Source: a virus
Virus record (IMG/VR): IMGVR_UViG_3300029951_000013
Coordinates: 1-64,000 of that record
Reading direction: 5' to 3' (one strand)
Length of the DNA: 64,000 nucleotides
In this document: piece after piece, positions 38,860-47,318 of the stretch
How the letters are laid out: every line of letters starts with the position of its first letter
Position numbering within the stretch: the stretch's first letter is position 1
Translations under genes and position numbers: made by a program
Notes under the pieces: generated by a model
Told to the model about the DNA's origin: nothing
The model's database searches: none
Seen by the model: the letters and a program-made list of their open reading frames with translations, nothing else

Positions 38860-40755
38860 TCACGCCGCCATCAGGGCGAACAGGCTCTGGGTGATCCGAC
38901 GGGCCAGGTAGGCGTGCCCGGCGTCGTTCGGGTGGACGTTGTCGGTCGCGTTCACGTAGGTCGAGGCGTTCGCGGCGGTGATCCAGGGCCCGCTGGTGAA
39001 CACCTGGGCCCCGGCGGCGTTGTAGACGTTCCCGGTGATCGGGCTGACGAACGGCAGCCCGGCCGCCAGCGCCGCAGCCTGGAGGGTGCTGTCCGTGGCG
39101 GTGACCGAGGGCGCCGCGGTGCCGCTGGGCGACCAGCAGCCGAACACGGTGACCGCCGCGTTCGGGGCCGCCGCCTTCAGGTCGGTGTAGACCTGCGCGG
39201 CGGCTGCGGAGATGGCCGGCTGGCTGCCGGTGTTGTCGTTGTAGCCGCCCCAGACGATCAGCCGGTCGAAGGCGTAAGGTGCGATGTCCTGGGCTATGCG
39301 CACGTCGAAGACCGCGTACGCGCCCGGCGTGATGTAGCCGGTTCCGCCGCGCGCCTGGTCCCAGACGTCGGTGCAGCCGAGCAGCCGGGCCGCCCGCAGC
39401 AGCCAGGTGCCGCTGCCCGCACCGGTGTTGTAGGCGGAGCCGTCGGTGATGGAGTCGCCCAGGACGCCGAGACGGCCGCCGAGCGAGGCGACCTGCCAGG
39501 CGGTGCCGGTAGCGCCCAGGAACAGACCGCCGAACGGCATCGACAGGAAATCGAACCGGATCCGGCGCGGCGCGGCCGACCCGAGGTCGAACTTGAGGGT
39601 GTACCGGCTGCCCGCGGTCACCGCGCCGGTGGCCTGCATGAGGTCGGTGACCTTGCGCCCGTCGATGGACAGCCGGTACATGGTGGCGCTGCTGATGTAC
39701 TTGAACAGGATCTCGACCAGCTGCGCGTCGGTGGCGAACTCGACCGACCAGACAGCCTGGCCGGAAGCGTACGTGTTCGGGTACTTGCTCAGCGGCAGGT
39801 ACATCGTGGTGTCGGGGAACGCCGCCCCGAAGGCGAAGTCGCCGGCACCCAGGTAGGTGAAGGGCCCGGTGTTCGGCGCCATCAAGGCCTGGGCGCCGCT
39901 GATCGTACTGGTGGACCCGAGGGTGGTCGTGATGACCGGAGCGGTCCCGGCGTACAGCGAGTCAGCCGTCACCTGGTCGGGCAGGTCACGGCGGCGCCAG
40001 GCCGTCGTGCCCACGTACCGGGCGTCCGAGGTGGCCGGATAGTCCACCAGGGAGGTGAGCGACGGGCGCACCTCGCGCAGGAAGGACGTGCCGTTGCCGA
40101 CCAGCTCCATGCTGCCGTACTGGTGGGTGAGCGAAGGGTTCACCGTGCCGTCGACCGTGCCGACCACGCTGACCGCGTTGGCGGTGCTGTCCATCTTCTT
40201 GACGGTCAGCCGGATGCCCGCCGCGGGCGCGGGGAGGACGACGGCCACCGGCTGGGATGCGGCGCTGACCTCCAGCACCTGCCATGCGGACCCGGTGACG
40301 GTCGGCGTGCTGGCCGACACCACGGTGGAGACGGGGGTGCCGTCCAGGTTGGCCAGCGCCGCAGCGGGGTTGCCGACGTCGGACAGGTCGTTGGCGGCTG
40401 CGAGGTACACCGTGGGGGCAGGCACGTTGAAGGGGTCCTCCGTGTACTGGACCTGGAAGTTGATCGGCACGCTGGTGATCCGGTTGGTGCCGTTGTCGGC
40501 CCAGAAGTACGCGGTGTACCGGCCTTGGGTGGAGAACTCCCCGCCGGCCCAGGTGTATGTCACCTGGCCCTCGGGACCGCTGGTGACCTCTGCCGTGCCA
40601 CTGAAGGGCGGCCCGTCGTGCTCCTGGCAGGTGAACGCGGCGGAGTAGCCCTCGGACAGGTCGATCGGGACCCCGGTGCTGTCCAGGAAGGAATAGACCA
40701 GCGGAGGCGGCACGTCGCCCAGTGCGTAGGTGCCCAGAGCAACCGATGCTGTCAT
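38860..40755 (-). CDS. tail fibre/spike with SGNH esterase domain
   Basis: 631 residues from ATG inside the previous stop. The N-terminal about 90 residues form a beta-sandwich-like attachment domain, followed by a beta-rich region. A C-terminal SGNH/GDSL hydrolase starts at VLGDSITDG (about 418, catalytic Ser), with GGYNDN (Asn block) and DNVHPNDAGH (Asp-His pair) in family order. SGNH enzymes de-acetylate glycans, so this fibre may trim the host surface polymer. Confidence 0.75.
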   Translation of the reverse strand: MTASVALGTYALGDVPPPLVYSFLDSTGVPIDLSEGYSAAFTCQEHDGPPFSGTAEVTSGPEGQVTYTWAGGEFSTQGRYTAYFWADNGTNRITSVPINFQVQYTEDPFNVPAPTVYLAAANDLSDVGNPAAALANLDGTPVSTVVSASTPTVTGSAWQVLEVSAASQPVAVVLPAPAAGIRLTVKKMDSTANAVSVVGTVDGTVNPSLTHQYGSMELVGNGTSFLREVRPSLTSLVDYPATSDARYVGTTAWRRRDLPDQVTADSLYAGTAPVITTTLGSTSTISGAQALMAPNTGPFTYLGAGDFAFGAAFPDTTMYLPLSKYPNTYASGQAVWSVEFATDAQLVEILFKYISSATMYRLSIDGRKVTDLMQATGAVTAGSRYTLKFDLGSAAPRRIRFDFLSMPFGGLFLGATGTAWQVASLGGRLGVLGDSITDGSAYNTGAGSGTWLLRAARLLGCTDVWDQARGGTGYITPGAYAVFDVRIAQDIAPYAFDRLIVWGGYNDNTGSQPAISAAAAQVYTDLKAAAPNAAVTVFGCWSPSGTAAPSVTATDSTLQAAALAAGLPFVSPITGNVYNAAGAQVFTSGPWITAANASTYVNATDNVHPNDAGHAYLARRITQSLFALMAA

Positions 40756-42674
40756 GGCTCGTTCCCCGCGATCGTCGTGGACGGCTCCCTGCCCGAGACG
40801 GCCGTGACGGGCTCCCGGCCCTGGACTCTGGTCCGTGCCGCTGTGACGGGCCATCTCGACAGGACGCCGAAGGCTGTGCCGGAAACCGCCGCTGCCAGGG
40901 CCGTTCCCACGATAGCCGTGCTCGAAGGCGCGCTCGTCCCGACCGCTGAACTGGTGCTCGGGAGCACGGTCACGCCGGACAGCCCCGTGAGAGCGGTGCC
41001 CTGCGCCTGCGCCGTCCCGGCCACCGCCACCGAGGCCGACCCCGCGGTGGGCAGGTACGCCGTGCCAGTGGCCGTAGCCGTGGAAGCCGTGGCGCCGGTG
41101 GACATCCCAGGGGCGTACGCCGTGCCGGTTGCTGCGGCGGGACCCGGCTGGACAGAAGTCCCCGGCGCGGGCTGCCCGGCAGCCCCGGTCACTGCCGCTG
41201 ATCCGGCCAAGGCACCCAGCGCGACCGCAGCCGGGTAGGCGGCGCCCAAGACTCCGGCTGTGCCGGCAAGGACACTCGGAGCAGCGGCACCCGGACAGGC
41301 CGTGCCGGTCACCGCTGCCGCCGTGGCGAGGGCACCCAGGGCGACCGTGCTCGAGTAGGCCGCACCGGCCGCAGTGGCGGTTCCCGCAGTTCCCGTGGCC
41401 GAGACGGAAGCTGCGGCCACCGCCGCGTAGGCCGTGCCGGTGGCCGCAGCCGTCTCCGCCGTGGCCGTGCCGGGGACGGAGGCGCTGCCGGTCGCGGGAT
41501 AGGCCGTGCCGGTGGCCGCGGCCGATCCAGCGGAGACGGCCAGGGCTGCGGCCACCGGCACGCCGGTCCCGGTTGCACCCGCGGATCCGGCAGGGACGGC
41601 CAGGGCAGGGCTCGGCTGCAAGGCGGTACCGGTGGCCGCACCGGTCCCGGCGGAGACGGTCACCGCGGTTCCCGGCGGCCAACCGGTACCGGTGCCGGCC
41701 GCCGACCCGGCGGAGACCGCCAGCCCGGCGGCCGGTGCGGAGCCTGTCCCTGTCGCAGCAGCGGACCCCGCGGAGGCCGTCAGTGCCGCAGTGGTGGCCA
41801 GGCTCACTCCGACGGCCTGGGCTACCCCCGCGAGCCCGGTGACGGGCGTCGAGGTTCCGGCGGAGACGGTGTAGGCCGTGCCTGTGGCAGGGGCAGATCC
41901 GGCGGAGACCTGCACGCCACTGTTCGGCGCCAGGCCCGTGCCGGTGGCCGCCGCAGACACGGCAGAGGCGGCCAGTCCGGTGCTCGGCGCGAGGCCGGTC
42001 CCCGTGGCAGCTGCGGATCCGGCGGAGACCGCCAGACCCAGGGGCGAGATCACGATCGCGGCCATGACGGCGTCCGCCAAGGACTGGGACGCGGTGGACG
42101 TCCAGGTGGCGCTGCCCACCGGCGCCGCGCCGCTGGTGTCGAAGACGGCGATGCTCGCGTCCGCCGAGCCGGTGTTGCCGGTGGCGGCGCGCGAGGCGGT
42201 GCCGACCGGCACGGTCCAGGTGGAGGTGATGGTGGACGCGCGGTCGGCGAAGATCTGGACGACCCAGTCACCCGTCCCGATACTGGTGACCGAGGGAGTG
42301 GTGTGCGTGGTCGAGGCCCCGGACTGCGCAACGGCCGCTGAGGCCTCGACCGGCGCGGAGGTCGAGGTCCCCGAGTAGGCGAGGCAGGCCAGGAGCAGTT
42401 TGGAGACGGGCGAGATCGTCCAGGTGTAGGAGGACGGCTCGGAGGCGGCGATCCGGTAGAACGCATCGACGGTGCAGTTCACGGCCGTGACCGGGAAGTT
42501 GGGGATGCGTGTCCAGCCGGAGGCGACGGTGACCGCCGAACCGGCGGTGTTGAGGACGGCCACCGTCAGCAGCAGGTTCCCGTTGGCGGTGCCCGACGGC
42601 ACGGCGACAGCCAGGGAGGAGGTGGTGTTGGCAACGGCGACGTCGGCGTTTACCGGGGCGATCGTCACGGCCAC
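40752..42674 (-). CDS. Ser/Thr/Ala-rich repeat fibre
   Basis: 640 residues from GTG. Residues 1-205 form a structural domain related to the N-terminus of the 29482 protein. The next about 390 residues are roughly 19 imperfect repeats of 20 residues (consensus AVSAGSAAATGTA-x-aromatic-P). A short unique tail follows. Composition suggests an extended fibrous stalk and a possible O-glycosylation target for the phage glycosyltransferases. Coupled to the SGNH fibre by ATGA. Confidence 0.65.
   Translation of the reverse strand: MAVTIAPVNADVAVANTTSSLAVAVPSGTANGNLLLTVAVLNTAGSAVTVASGWTRIPNFPVTAVNCTVDAFYRIAASEPSSYTWTISPVSKLLLACLAYSGTSTSAPVEASAAVAQSGASTTHTTPSVTSIGTGDWVVQIFADRASTITSTWTVPVGTASRAATGNTGSADASIAVFDTSGAAPVGSATWTSTASQSLADAVMAAIVISPLGLAVSAGSAAATGTGLAPSTGLAASAVSAAATGTGLAPNSGVQVSAGSAPATGTAYTVSAGTSTPVTGLAGVAQAVGVSLATTAALTASAGSAAATGTGSAPAAGLAVSAGSAAGTGTGWPPGTAVTVSAGTGAATGTALQPSPALAVPAGSAGATGTGVPVAAALAVSAGSAAATGTAYPATGSASVPGTATAETAAATGTAYAAVAAASVSATGTAGTATAAGAAYSSTVALGALATAAAVTGTACPGAAAPSVLAGTAGVLGAAYPAAVALGALAGSAAVTGAAGQPAPGTSVQPGPAAATGTAYAPGMSTGATASTATATGTAYLPTAGSASVAVAGTAQAQGTALTGLSGVTVLPSTSSAVGTSAPSSTAIVGTALAAAVSGTAFGVLSRWPVTAARTRVQGREPVTAVSGREPSTTIAGNEP
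40840..42060 (-). repeat. about 19 tandem 60-base repeats in the fibre gene
   Basis: Imperfect repeats coding the GSAAATGTA-type 20-residue unit. Similar units suggest growth by duplication; boundaries are approximate. Confidence 0.65.
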
Positions 42675-42692
42675 CTCCGATCAGGGAACGGA

Positions 42693-43184
42693 TCAGACCG
42701 TGAAGGTGAAGATCCCGGATCCGCTGAAGTTCAGGGAGAAGGTCCCTGAGGTGACGGACTGCGCCCCGCCGAAGTAGTTGAAGCAGACGCCCTGCTTGGC
42801 CACGGTGCCGCCGGTGATGGCGGAGTCGTAGACCAGGGTCCCGTAGATGTTGGCCATGGTGCAGGTGGCCGAACCAGCGATGTTCGAAGCCGAGTAGGTG
42901 ACCGTGCCCGCGCTGCCCGCCACAGCGCCGCCGCTCAGGGCGACGCCTCCGGCGACCCACTGGGTACCGTTGGCCACCTCGTTGGCGGTGACCCATTGGC
43001 CGGTGTTGTAGCCGCTCAACGCTGCGGCCACGGTCCGGTCCGGCGTGCCGGTGTTGTTGAACAGGGCGGCCTTGACCGTGTCGGCGACCAGGCCGGCGTA
43101 GCTGGTCGGCATGCTGGCGGTGTTAGCCAGCATGGGGTTGACCACCCAGGCCTGGAAGATGTTGCTGGAGGACCATCCGGACAT
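42693..43184 (-). CDS. phage structural protein
   Basis: 163 residues. WSSSNIFQAWVVNPMLAN ... AALFNNTGTPD at the start and a Gly/Ser/Thr-rich beta end are typical of actinophage virion proteins encoded near capsid genes. Exact role not certain. Confidence 0.55.
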   Translation of the reverse strand: MSGWSSSNIFQAWVVNPMLANTASMPTSYAGLVADTVKAALFNNTGTPDRTVAAALSGYNTGQWVTANEVANGTQWVAGGVALSGGAVAGSAGTVTYSASNIAGSATCTMANIYGTLVYDSAITGGTVAKQGVCFNYFGGAQSVTSGTFSLNFSGSGIFTFTV

Positions 43185-43185
43185 C

Positions 43186-43494
43186 TCAGGCCACCGTCCC
43201 TTGTGCCGTCGGCACGTTCACCATCACGTCGTTGCTGCCGTCCGGCCGCTCAGTGACGACGGCCATGACCGGACGCCCCTCGCCGTCGAAATGGACCAGC
43301 TCACTGCCCACGTAGTCCTCGCGCTCCACCGCGATGACGCGGCCCAGGAAGCCGTCCAGGACCATCGGCGCGAGCAGCCCTCGCAGGCCGCCGCAGTTGT
43401 GGTAGCGGTTCGGCTTCCCGGCCGTCACCGCGGTCGTGGTGCAGTTCGGGCAGGTCCAGTGCTGCTCCGGAGGCTGGAGGATCACGGCACTCAC
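43186..43494 (-). CDS. zinc-ribbon-like protein
   Basis: 102 residues. WTCPNCTTTAV and HNCGGLRGLLAPM give a Cys4/His zinc site, common in small proteins of actinophage late operons. Function unknown. Confidence 0.55.
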   Translation of the reverse strand: MSAVILQPPEQHWTCPNCTTTAVTAGKPNRYHNCGGLRGLLAPMVLDGFLGRVIAVEREDYVGSELVHFDGEGRPVMAVVTERPDGSNDVMVNVPTAQGTVA

Positions 43495-43503
43495 TGCGGC
43501 CCC

Positions 43504-44196
43504 CTACAGGTAGAGCGGGTTGCAGGCGGGCGCGGGCGGCGCGACCGAGGTGATGCTCCAGTACCAGTGGTCGGCGGCCTGGGCGGCGAAGCCCGGCGGC
43601 AGGTAACTGGTACTGCTCTGGTTCGAGGGCTTGCCCCAGCCCACCGTGGGTGCCAGGGACACCGCCCGGGTCTCCGCCGTGATCGTCAGCGTCGACTTGT
43701 CGTTCAAGATCGTGTAGGCCCCGAGCTGGGCGGCGCCGACGTTGGGCCACGCGTTGTAGATGTACTGCTGGGCGCCGTTGATGTCGCAGGAGTACTGGCC
43801 GGCGATCCTCTGCCAGACCTCCAGGGACCAGCGGTTGGTCATCTGGCCCTCCTGCCCGGCGAAGCCGTAGCCGGTGGCACCGTTGCTGGAGGTCAGCTCG
43901 CGCATGGAGGCCATCCAGGAGGCACCGGTCTGGTTCGTCTCGCAGAAGTCCATGACCAGCTCGTAGCGCTTGAGGACCGCGTCGTCTATCTGGTTGACGC
44001 AGGGCGTGCCGTCGGCGGTGACCTCGAAGAACTCGACCCCGGCCTGGTACTGCGGGGTCATCGCCACCTGGACGAAGCCCTTGGAGGTGATCACGTTCCC
44101 GCCGGTGCCCGTGATCGGGTTGCCGCAGGTATCGAGCGCGATCATTCGGTAGACGGTGCCCTTGATCGGGACTACACAGCTAGCTGTGGCTGACAT
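43504..44196 (-). CDS. structural protein, major tail protein candidate
   Basis: 230 residues from ATG 44196 (GAGGGG 6 bases upstream). A beta-rich fold with IKGTVYRMIALDTCGNPI and a hydrophobic aromatic C-terminus is compatible with a tail-tube or capsid-associated protein. No other obvious tail-tube gene exists near the chaperones, so this is a candidate. Confidence 0.5.
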   Translation of the reverse strand: MSATASCVVPIKGTVYRMIALDTCGNPITGTGGNVITSKGFVQVAMTPQYQAGVEFFEVTADGTPCVNQIDDAVLKRYELVMDFCETNQTGASWMASMRELTSSNGATGYGFAGQEGQMTNRWSLEVWQRIAGQYSCDINGAQQYIYNAWPNVGAAQLGAYTILNDKSTLTITAETRAVSLAPTVGWGKPSNQSSTSYLPPGFAAQAADHWYWSITSVAPPAPACNPLYL

Positions 44197-44205
44197 CTTC
44201 ACCCC

Positions 44206-45111
44206 TCACGTGGGCACGCCGAGTTCTATCTGAGCCGCCAGGTGGCAGCACTCGAAACCGATTGCATACGTACGAAAAGCCTGGGCCTTGACGGTGTTCT
44301 TGGCCCGGTCGAAGGTCTCCGGCATGTGGCGGACGGTCACATCCGACCGGTAGCCGAAGACTGCGCCGGTGGCGTAGAGCCACGCGTACCCGGCGGCCGG
44401 GGCGGCTCCGGCCGGGGAGGTCCCCGGGTAGCCGCCGCCGACGACGACCTTGTTCCCGGCGGCGGTGTACAGCATCCCGTCGTCCTTGCTGATCATCACT
44501 AGCTGCCAGGCCCTCAGCGTGGACAGGGCCAGGCGCGGGACATGGATGACGCCTTGGCCGCCGTAGCAGGAAGCAAGAGCGGTCTCCAGCTGGCCCATCG
44601 CTGTGGCCGCGTCCACCCCGGTCCCGGTGACGACCGGGCTGGCGGCGGTCTGGATCAGGATCCCGTTGGCGTCGTCCAGCACGGTGTTGGAGGACAGGTG
44701 CGGCCACACGGTCGCCTGTCCCCCGGACACGCCGGTCCAGAACGCCTGCTCGACCGTGAACGGCTCCATGCGGGCCAGGTTGGTCTCCGCCAGCGCCCGG
44801 GCCCCGAGCGAGTCCAGGCCGACCGGCGAGGCGTCGAACTCCGCGTAGATCGTGAACGGCGTCGCACCTCGGACAGTCTGGGTGACGTCGCTGGCGACCA
44901 GCGGCGGAGCAGAGGGCGCCCCGCCGGTGCCGGTGACCGCTATGCAGTCGTCATAGGTGGTCGACCCGATGGGGGACGGGCAGATGTCCACCCAGGTGAT
45001 GCCGTTCTGCCAGTGCGGGTCGGTCGCGGTCCGCTGCTGGATGGTGTCCCACAGCCCGAACGGAAGCGTGGTGAAGTCCGGGCCGTCGACTATCTGCCTT
45101 GCTCCGGCCAT
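44206..45111 (-). CDS. capsid-associated structural protein
   Basis: 301 residues. It has DLTARALAETNLAR-like and VEQAFWTGVSGG-type segments, and the VIHVPRLAL ... LVMISKDDGMLYT region resembles HK97-fold capsid-like proteins of actinophages. It directly follows the main capsid gene and may be a second shell or decoration component. Confidence 0.55.
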   Translation of the reverse strand: MAGARQIVDGPDFTTLPFGLWDTIQQRTATDPHWQNGITWVDICPSPIGSTTYDDCIAVTGTGGAPSAPPLVASDVTQTVRGATPFTIYAEFDASPVGLDSLGARALAETNLARMEPFTVEQAFWTGVSGGQATVWPHLSSNTVLDDANGILIQTAASPVVTGTGVDAATAMGQLETALASCYGGQGVIHVPRLALSTLRAWQLVMISKDDGMLYTAAGNKVVVGGGYPGTSPAGAAPAAGYAWLYATGAVFGYRSDVTVRHMPETFDRAKNTVKAQAFRTYAIGFECCHLAAQIELGVPT

Positions 45112-45150
45112 GGCTCACTCCTCCCGCTCGGACTGTGGACTGACAGCGGA

Positions 45151-46953
45151 TCAGAGGTTGGGCTGGCCGCCGGTAGCGAGGCTGGCGACGCCCTGGCCGC
45201 TGACCATGAAGGTCAGCGTGTAGAGGCGGGACTCGTGGCCGACCTTGGCCACCAGGTGCGCCTCTTCTGCCCAGGCCGCGGTGAAGTCGTTCTCCGCGTT
45301 GAGGATGGAGTCCCGGATCACGCCGAGGTCCAGGCTCAGACCCGTGCCGTGCAGGAACGTCCCGGCGGCGTACATCATGAACTGCACCGTGGTCGGCCAC
45401 GCGGTCATCTGGGCTGCGGCCTGCCCGAACTGGCTGGCACCGCGCACCTGCCAGTCGCTGACGAACTGGACGGCCACGCCGCGGGTGGCGAACATGGCGA
45501 TGATCGCCGAGTCCGGGACCGACAGGGTGGAGTCGTCGCCGTAGGTGCGCCAGGTCAGGTCGGCCCGGATCGCAGCCAGCACCCACGTGGGGAGCACAAC
45601 CTCCAGGACGGCAGTGTCGCTCATGCCGAACCGGTTGCGGTAGTCGACCGCAGCCAGCTCGATGCCGTTCATGACGCCCTGGAAGGCGGGGACGGTAGCG
45701 CTGGCCGGAAGGGCTGCGGTGACGGTGGACGCGGCGGACATCAGCGAGATGAGCCTGGCGTTGATGACGTGAGCGTAGGCGTTGCGCAGCAGCCGCAGGA
45801 AGTTCTGCGCGGCCTCGGGGTACGCGCTGTCGGTCAGGTTGCCCGCGGTGAGCGTGATGCCGTAGACCTCAAGGCGCGAGTTGCTGAAGCTGGCGCAGGG
45901 TACCCGCAGGGTCGGCTTGTTGATCGAGCCGGTGACGGTGTTGATGTCGTCGGTCTCGCTCCACAGCCACGGGTCGCTCGTGTTGGCGAAGGTGGCCGCG
46001 AAACCGCCCATGCCGGTCGCCGGGTTGCTCCCGCCTGCGGTGAAGAACACGTCCTTGATGGACGGGCTGGTCGGGAATTGGATGCCGCCACGGCTGATCC
46101 CGACGGTCGGCAGGTCGATGATCCCGCTCGGCACGTCGGAGATGTTGAACAGGTCGTAGTAGATCTCGCTGGGCGCGCACCATCCGCCGCCGGCAAGGAG
46201 TGCCTGCTGCTTGTCGCCGCCGGTCAGCTCCCGGACCAGGCGGTCGATCTGCGCCGGGCCCGTGCGCTCGTCCACCGTGTGGGTGAACTGGTTCTGGATC
46301 GAGGCGACGGGGTAGCGCGCGGCGCCCTGGCCCTGGGCCGTGGTCGGGATGTTGCTGGCCCGCTGGATGAACGCGTCAGCCATCGCCTCCATCGAGACGA
46401 CCACGCCGCCGGAGGCCACGCCGCGCTTCGGAATATCCACCGAGGCAGTGATCACCTTGAGGTTCGCCTTGGCCGGGGCGACGCCCGGGTCCGGCGCGAA
46501 CTGCCTCGAGGCGCTGAGGCTGGCGGCCTGGCGGACCACGTCCGCCGGGCTGTTGCCGCCGCGTCCGCTGCCCATCGCGGCGACCAGGCCCTGGGTGACA
46601 CCGCGGGCTGCCGCAGCAGCGACGGCCTCCAGGTCGCCGGTGGTCTGCGATGCGGCTGCCGGATCGGCCGGCCCGTGGACCCGCTCGCTCAGCTTGGCCA
46701 TCGCCTGCGCGGCGGTGTCCTTGGCCGCGGTGGCCTTCAGTTCGGCACGCACGTCGCGGACGCGCAGCTCCTCGTTGATCCGGTCCAGGTCGTCGGCCAC
46801 CGAAGTGGCCTGCTGGAGGATCTCCGGGGTCAGGTCGTCCTGGCCGTGGACCCGCTCGAACGCGGCGACAGCCTGGTCCCGCAGGGCGGCCAGTTCGGCG
46901 TCACCCATGAGGGTGAGTTCGAGAGGGCAGGAAAAGACTTCGTCTCCCGACAC
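45151..46953 (-). CDS. major capsid protein (HK97 fold)
   Basis: 600 residues from GTG 46953 (GGAGG 5 bases upstream). The N-terminal about 120 residues are a coiled-coil delta/scaffold domain removed by protease in this family. LLAGGGWCAPSEIYYDLF (about 265-285) is the hallmark of actinophage HK97-type capsids. Later segments show the expected PVPTVG/beta-strand pattern and an FWxE-like end. It follows the MuF-protease gene, as is usual. Confidence 0.85.
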   Translation of the reverse strand: MSGDEVFSCPLELTLMGDAELAALRDQAVAAFERVHGQDDLTPEILQQATSVADDLDRINEELRVRDVRAELKATAAKDTAAQAMAKLSERVHGPADPAAASQTTGDLEAVAAAAARGVTQGLVAAMGSGRGGNSPADVVRQAASLSASRQFAPDPGVAPAKANLKVITASVDIPKRGVASGGVVVSMEAMADAFIQRASNIPTTAQGQGAARYPVASIQNQFTHTVDERTGPAQIDRLVRELTGGDKQQALLAGGGWCAPSEIYYDLFNISDVPSGIIDLPTVGISRGGIQFPTSPSIKDVFFTAGGSNPATGMGGFAATFANTSDPWLWSETDDINTVTGSINKPTLRVPCASFSNSRLEVYGITLTAGNLTDSAYPEAAQNFLRLLRNAYAHVINARLISLMSAASTVTAALPASATVPAFQGVMNGIELAAVDYRNRFGMSDTAVLEVVLPTWVLAAIRADLTWRTYGDDSTLSVPDSAIIAMFATRGVAVQFVSDWQVRGASQFGQAAAQMTAWPTTVQFMMYAAGTFLHGTGLSLDLGVIRDSILNAENDFTAAWAEEAHLVAKVGHESRLYTLTFMVSGQGVASLATGGQPNL

Positions 46954-47033
46954 AACAGCCTCCAAGGCGGGCGGGGTGGCATCTGCCCGAACCGTACGCC
47001 CGACCTTGGAAATAGCAAGGAGAAGCTTTTCAC

Positions 47034-47050
47034 TTCACCGAATCGGTGAA
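47034..47050. promoter_or_regulatory. palindrome upstream of the capsid gene
   Basis: TTCACCGA-A-TCGGTGAA, a perfect 8-bp inverted repeat between the 47-residue gene and the capsid gene on the minus strand. Could be an operator, mRNA processing hairpin or weak terminator raising capsid output. Confidence 0.4.
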
Positions 47051-47051
47051 A

Positions 47052-47195
47052 TTAAAGCGCTGCGACCTCAGAATTGTCGGATGTCTCTTGGGGGTCCCCC
47101 GCTGCCTCCGGGCCTGCCGCCTGCTGGATCGGCGCTGGTGCCTGGACGGGCGGTGTCTGGTACGGCGGGGGCAGCTGGTTGCCGCAGTTGCACAT
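47052..47195 (-). CDS. 47-residue Pro/Gln-rich peptide with CxC
   Basis: ATG 47195 with AGGAGG 5 bases upstream. Starts MCNCGNQLPPPYQTPP. A short Cys-Pro-Gln protein of this type commonly accompanies actinophage capsid genes. Too short for most gene finders. Function unknown. Confidence 0.6.
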   Translation of the reverse strand: MCNCGNQLPPPYQTPPVQAPAPIQQAAGPEAAGDPQETSDNSEVAAL

Positions 47196-47204
47196 CGTGT
47201 CCTC

Positions 47205-47318
47205 CTAGACCGTGCGCTCGGTGAAGCGGAAGATCCGGGTGCCGAACTGCCACCAGGACGCCTTCCGCCGGGTGTTGCTGGCCACATCGAAGTACTCGGT
47301 GCGGTAGTAACCGATCAT
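47205..47318 (-). CDS. 37-residue basic aromatic peptide
   Basis: ATG 47318 overlaps the stop of the protease fusion (ATGA). It encodes MIGYYRTEYFDVASNTRRKA then WWQFGTRIFRFTERTV. Its coupling and unusual aromatic/basic content make it credible. Function unknown. Confidence 0.5.
   Translation of the reverse strand: MIGYYRTEYFDVASNTRRKASWWQFGTRIFRFTERTV

Noticed and set aside
38860-41682. 940-residue version of the SGNH fibre protein starting at 41682
   Set aside because: The extra N-terminal part is an out-of-frame reading of the repeat fibre gene; ATG 40755 overlaps the upstream stop and gives a sensible start.
40840-42060. CRISPR array
   Set aside because: The regular 60-base repeat is coding, imperfect throughout and has no unique spacers; it is a fibre repeat.
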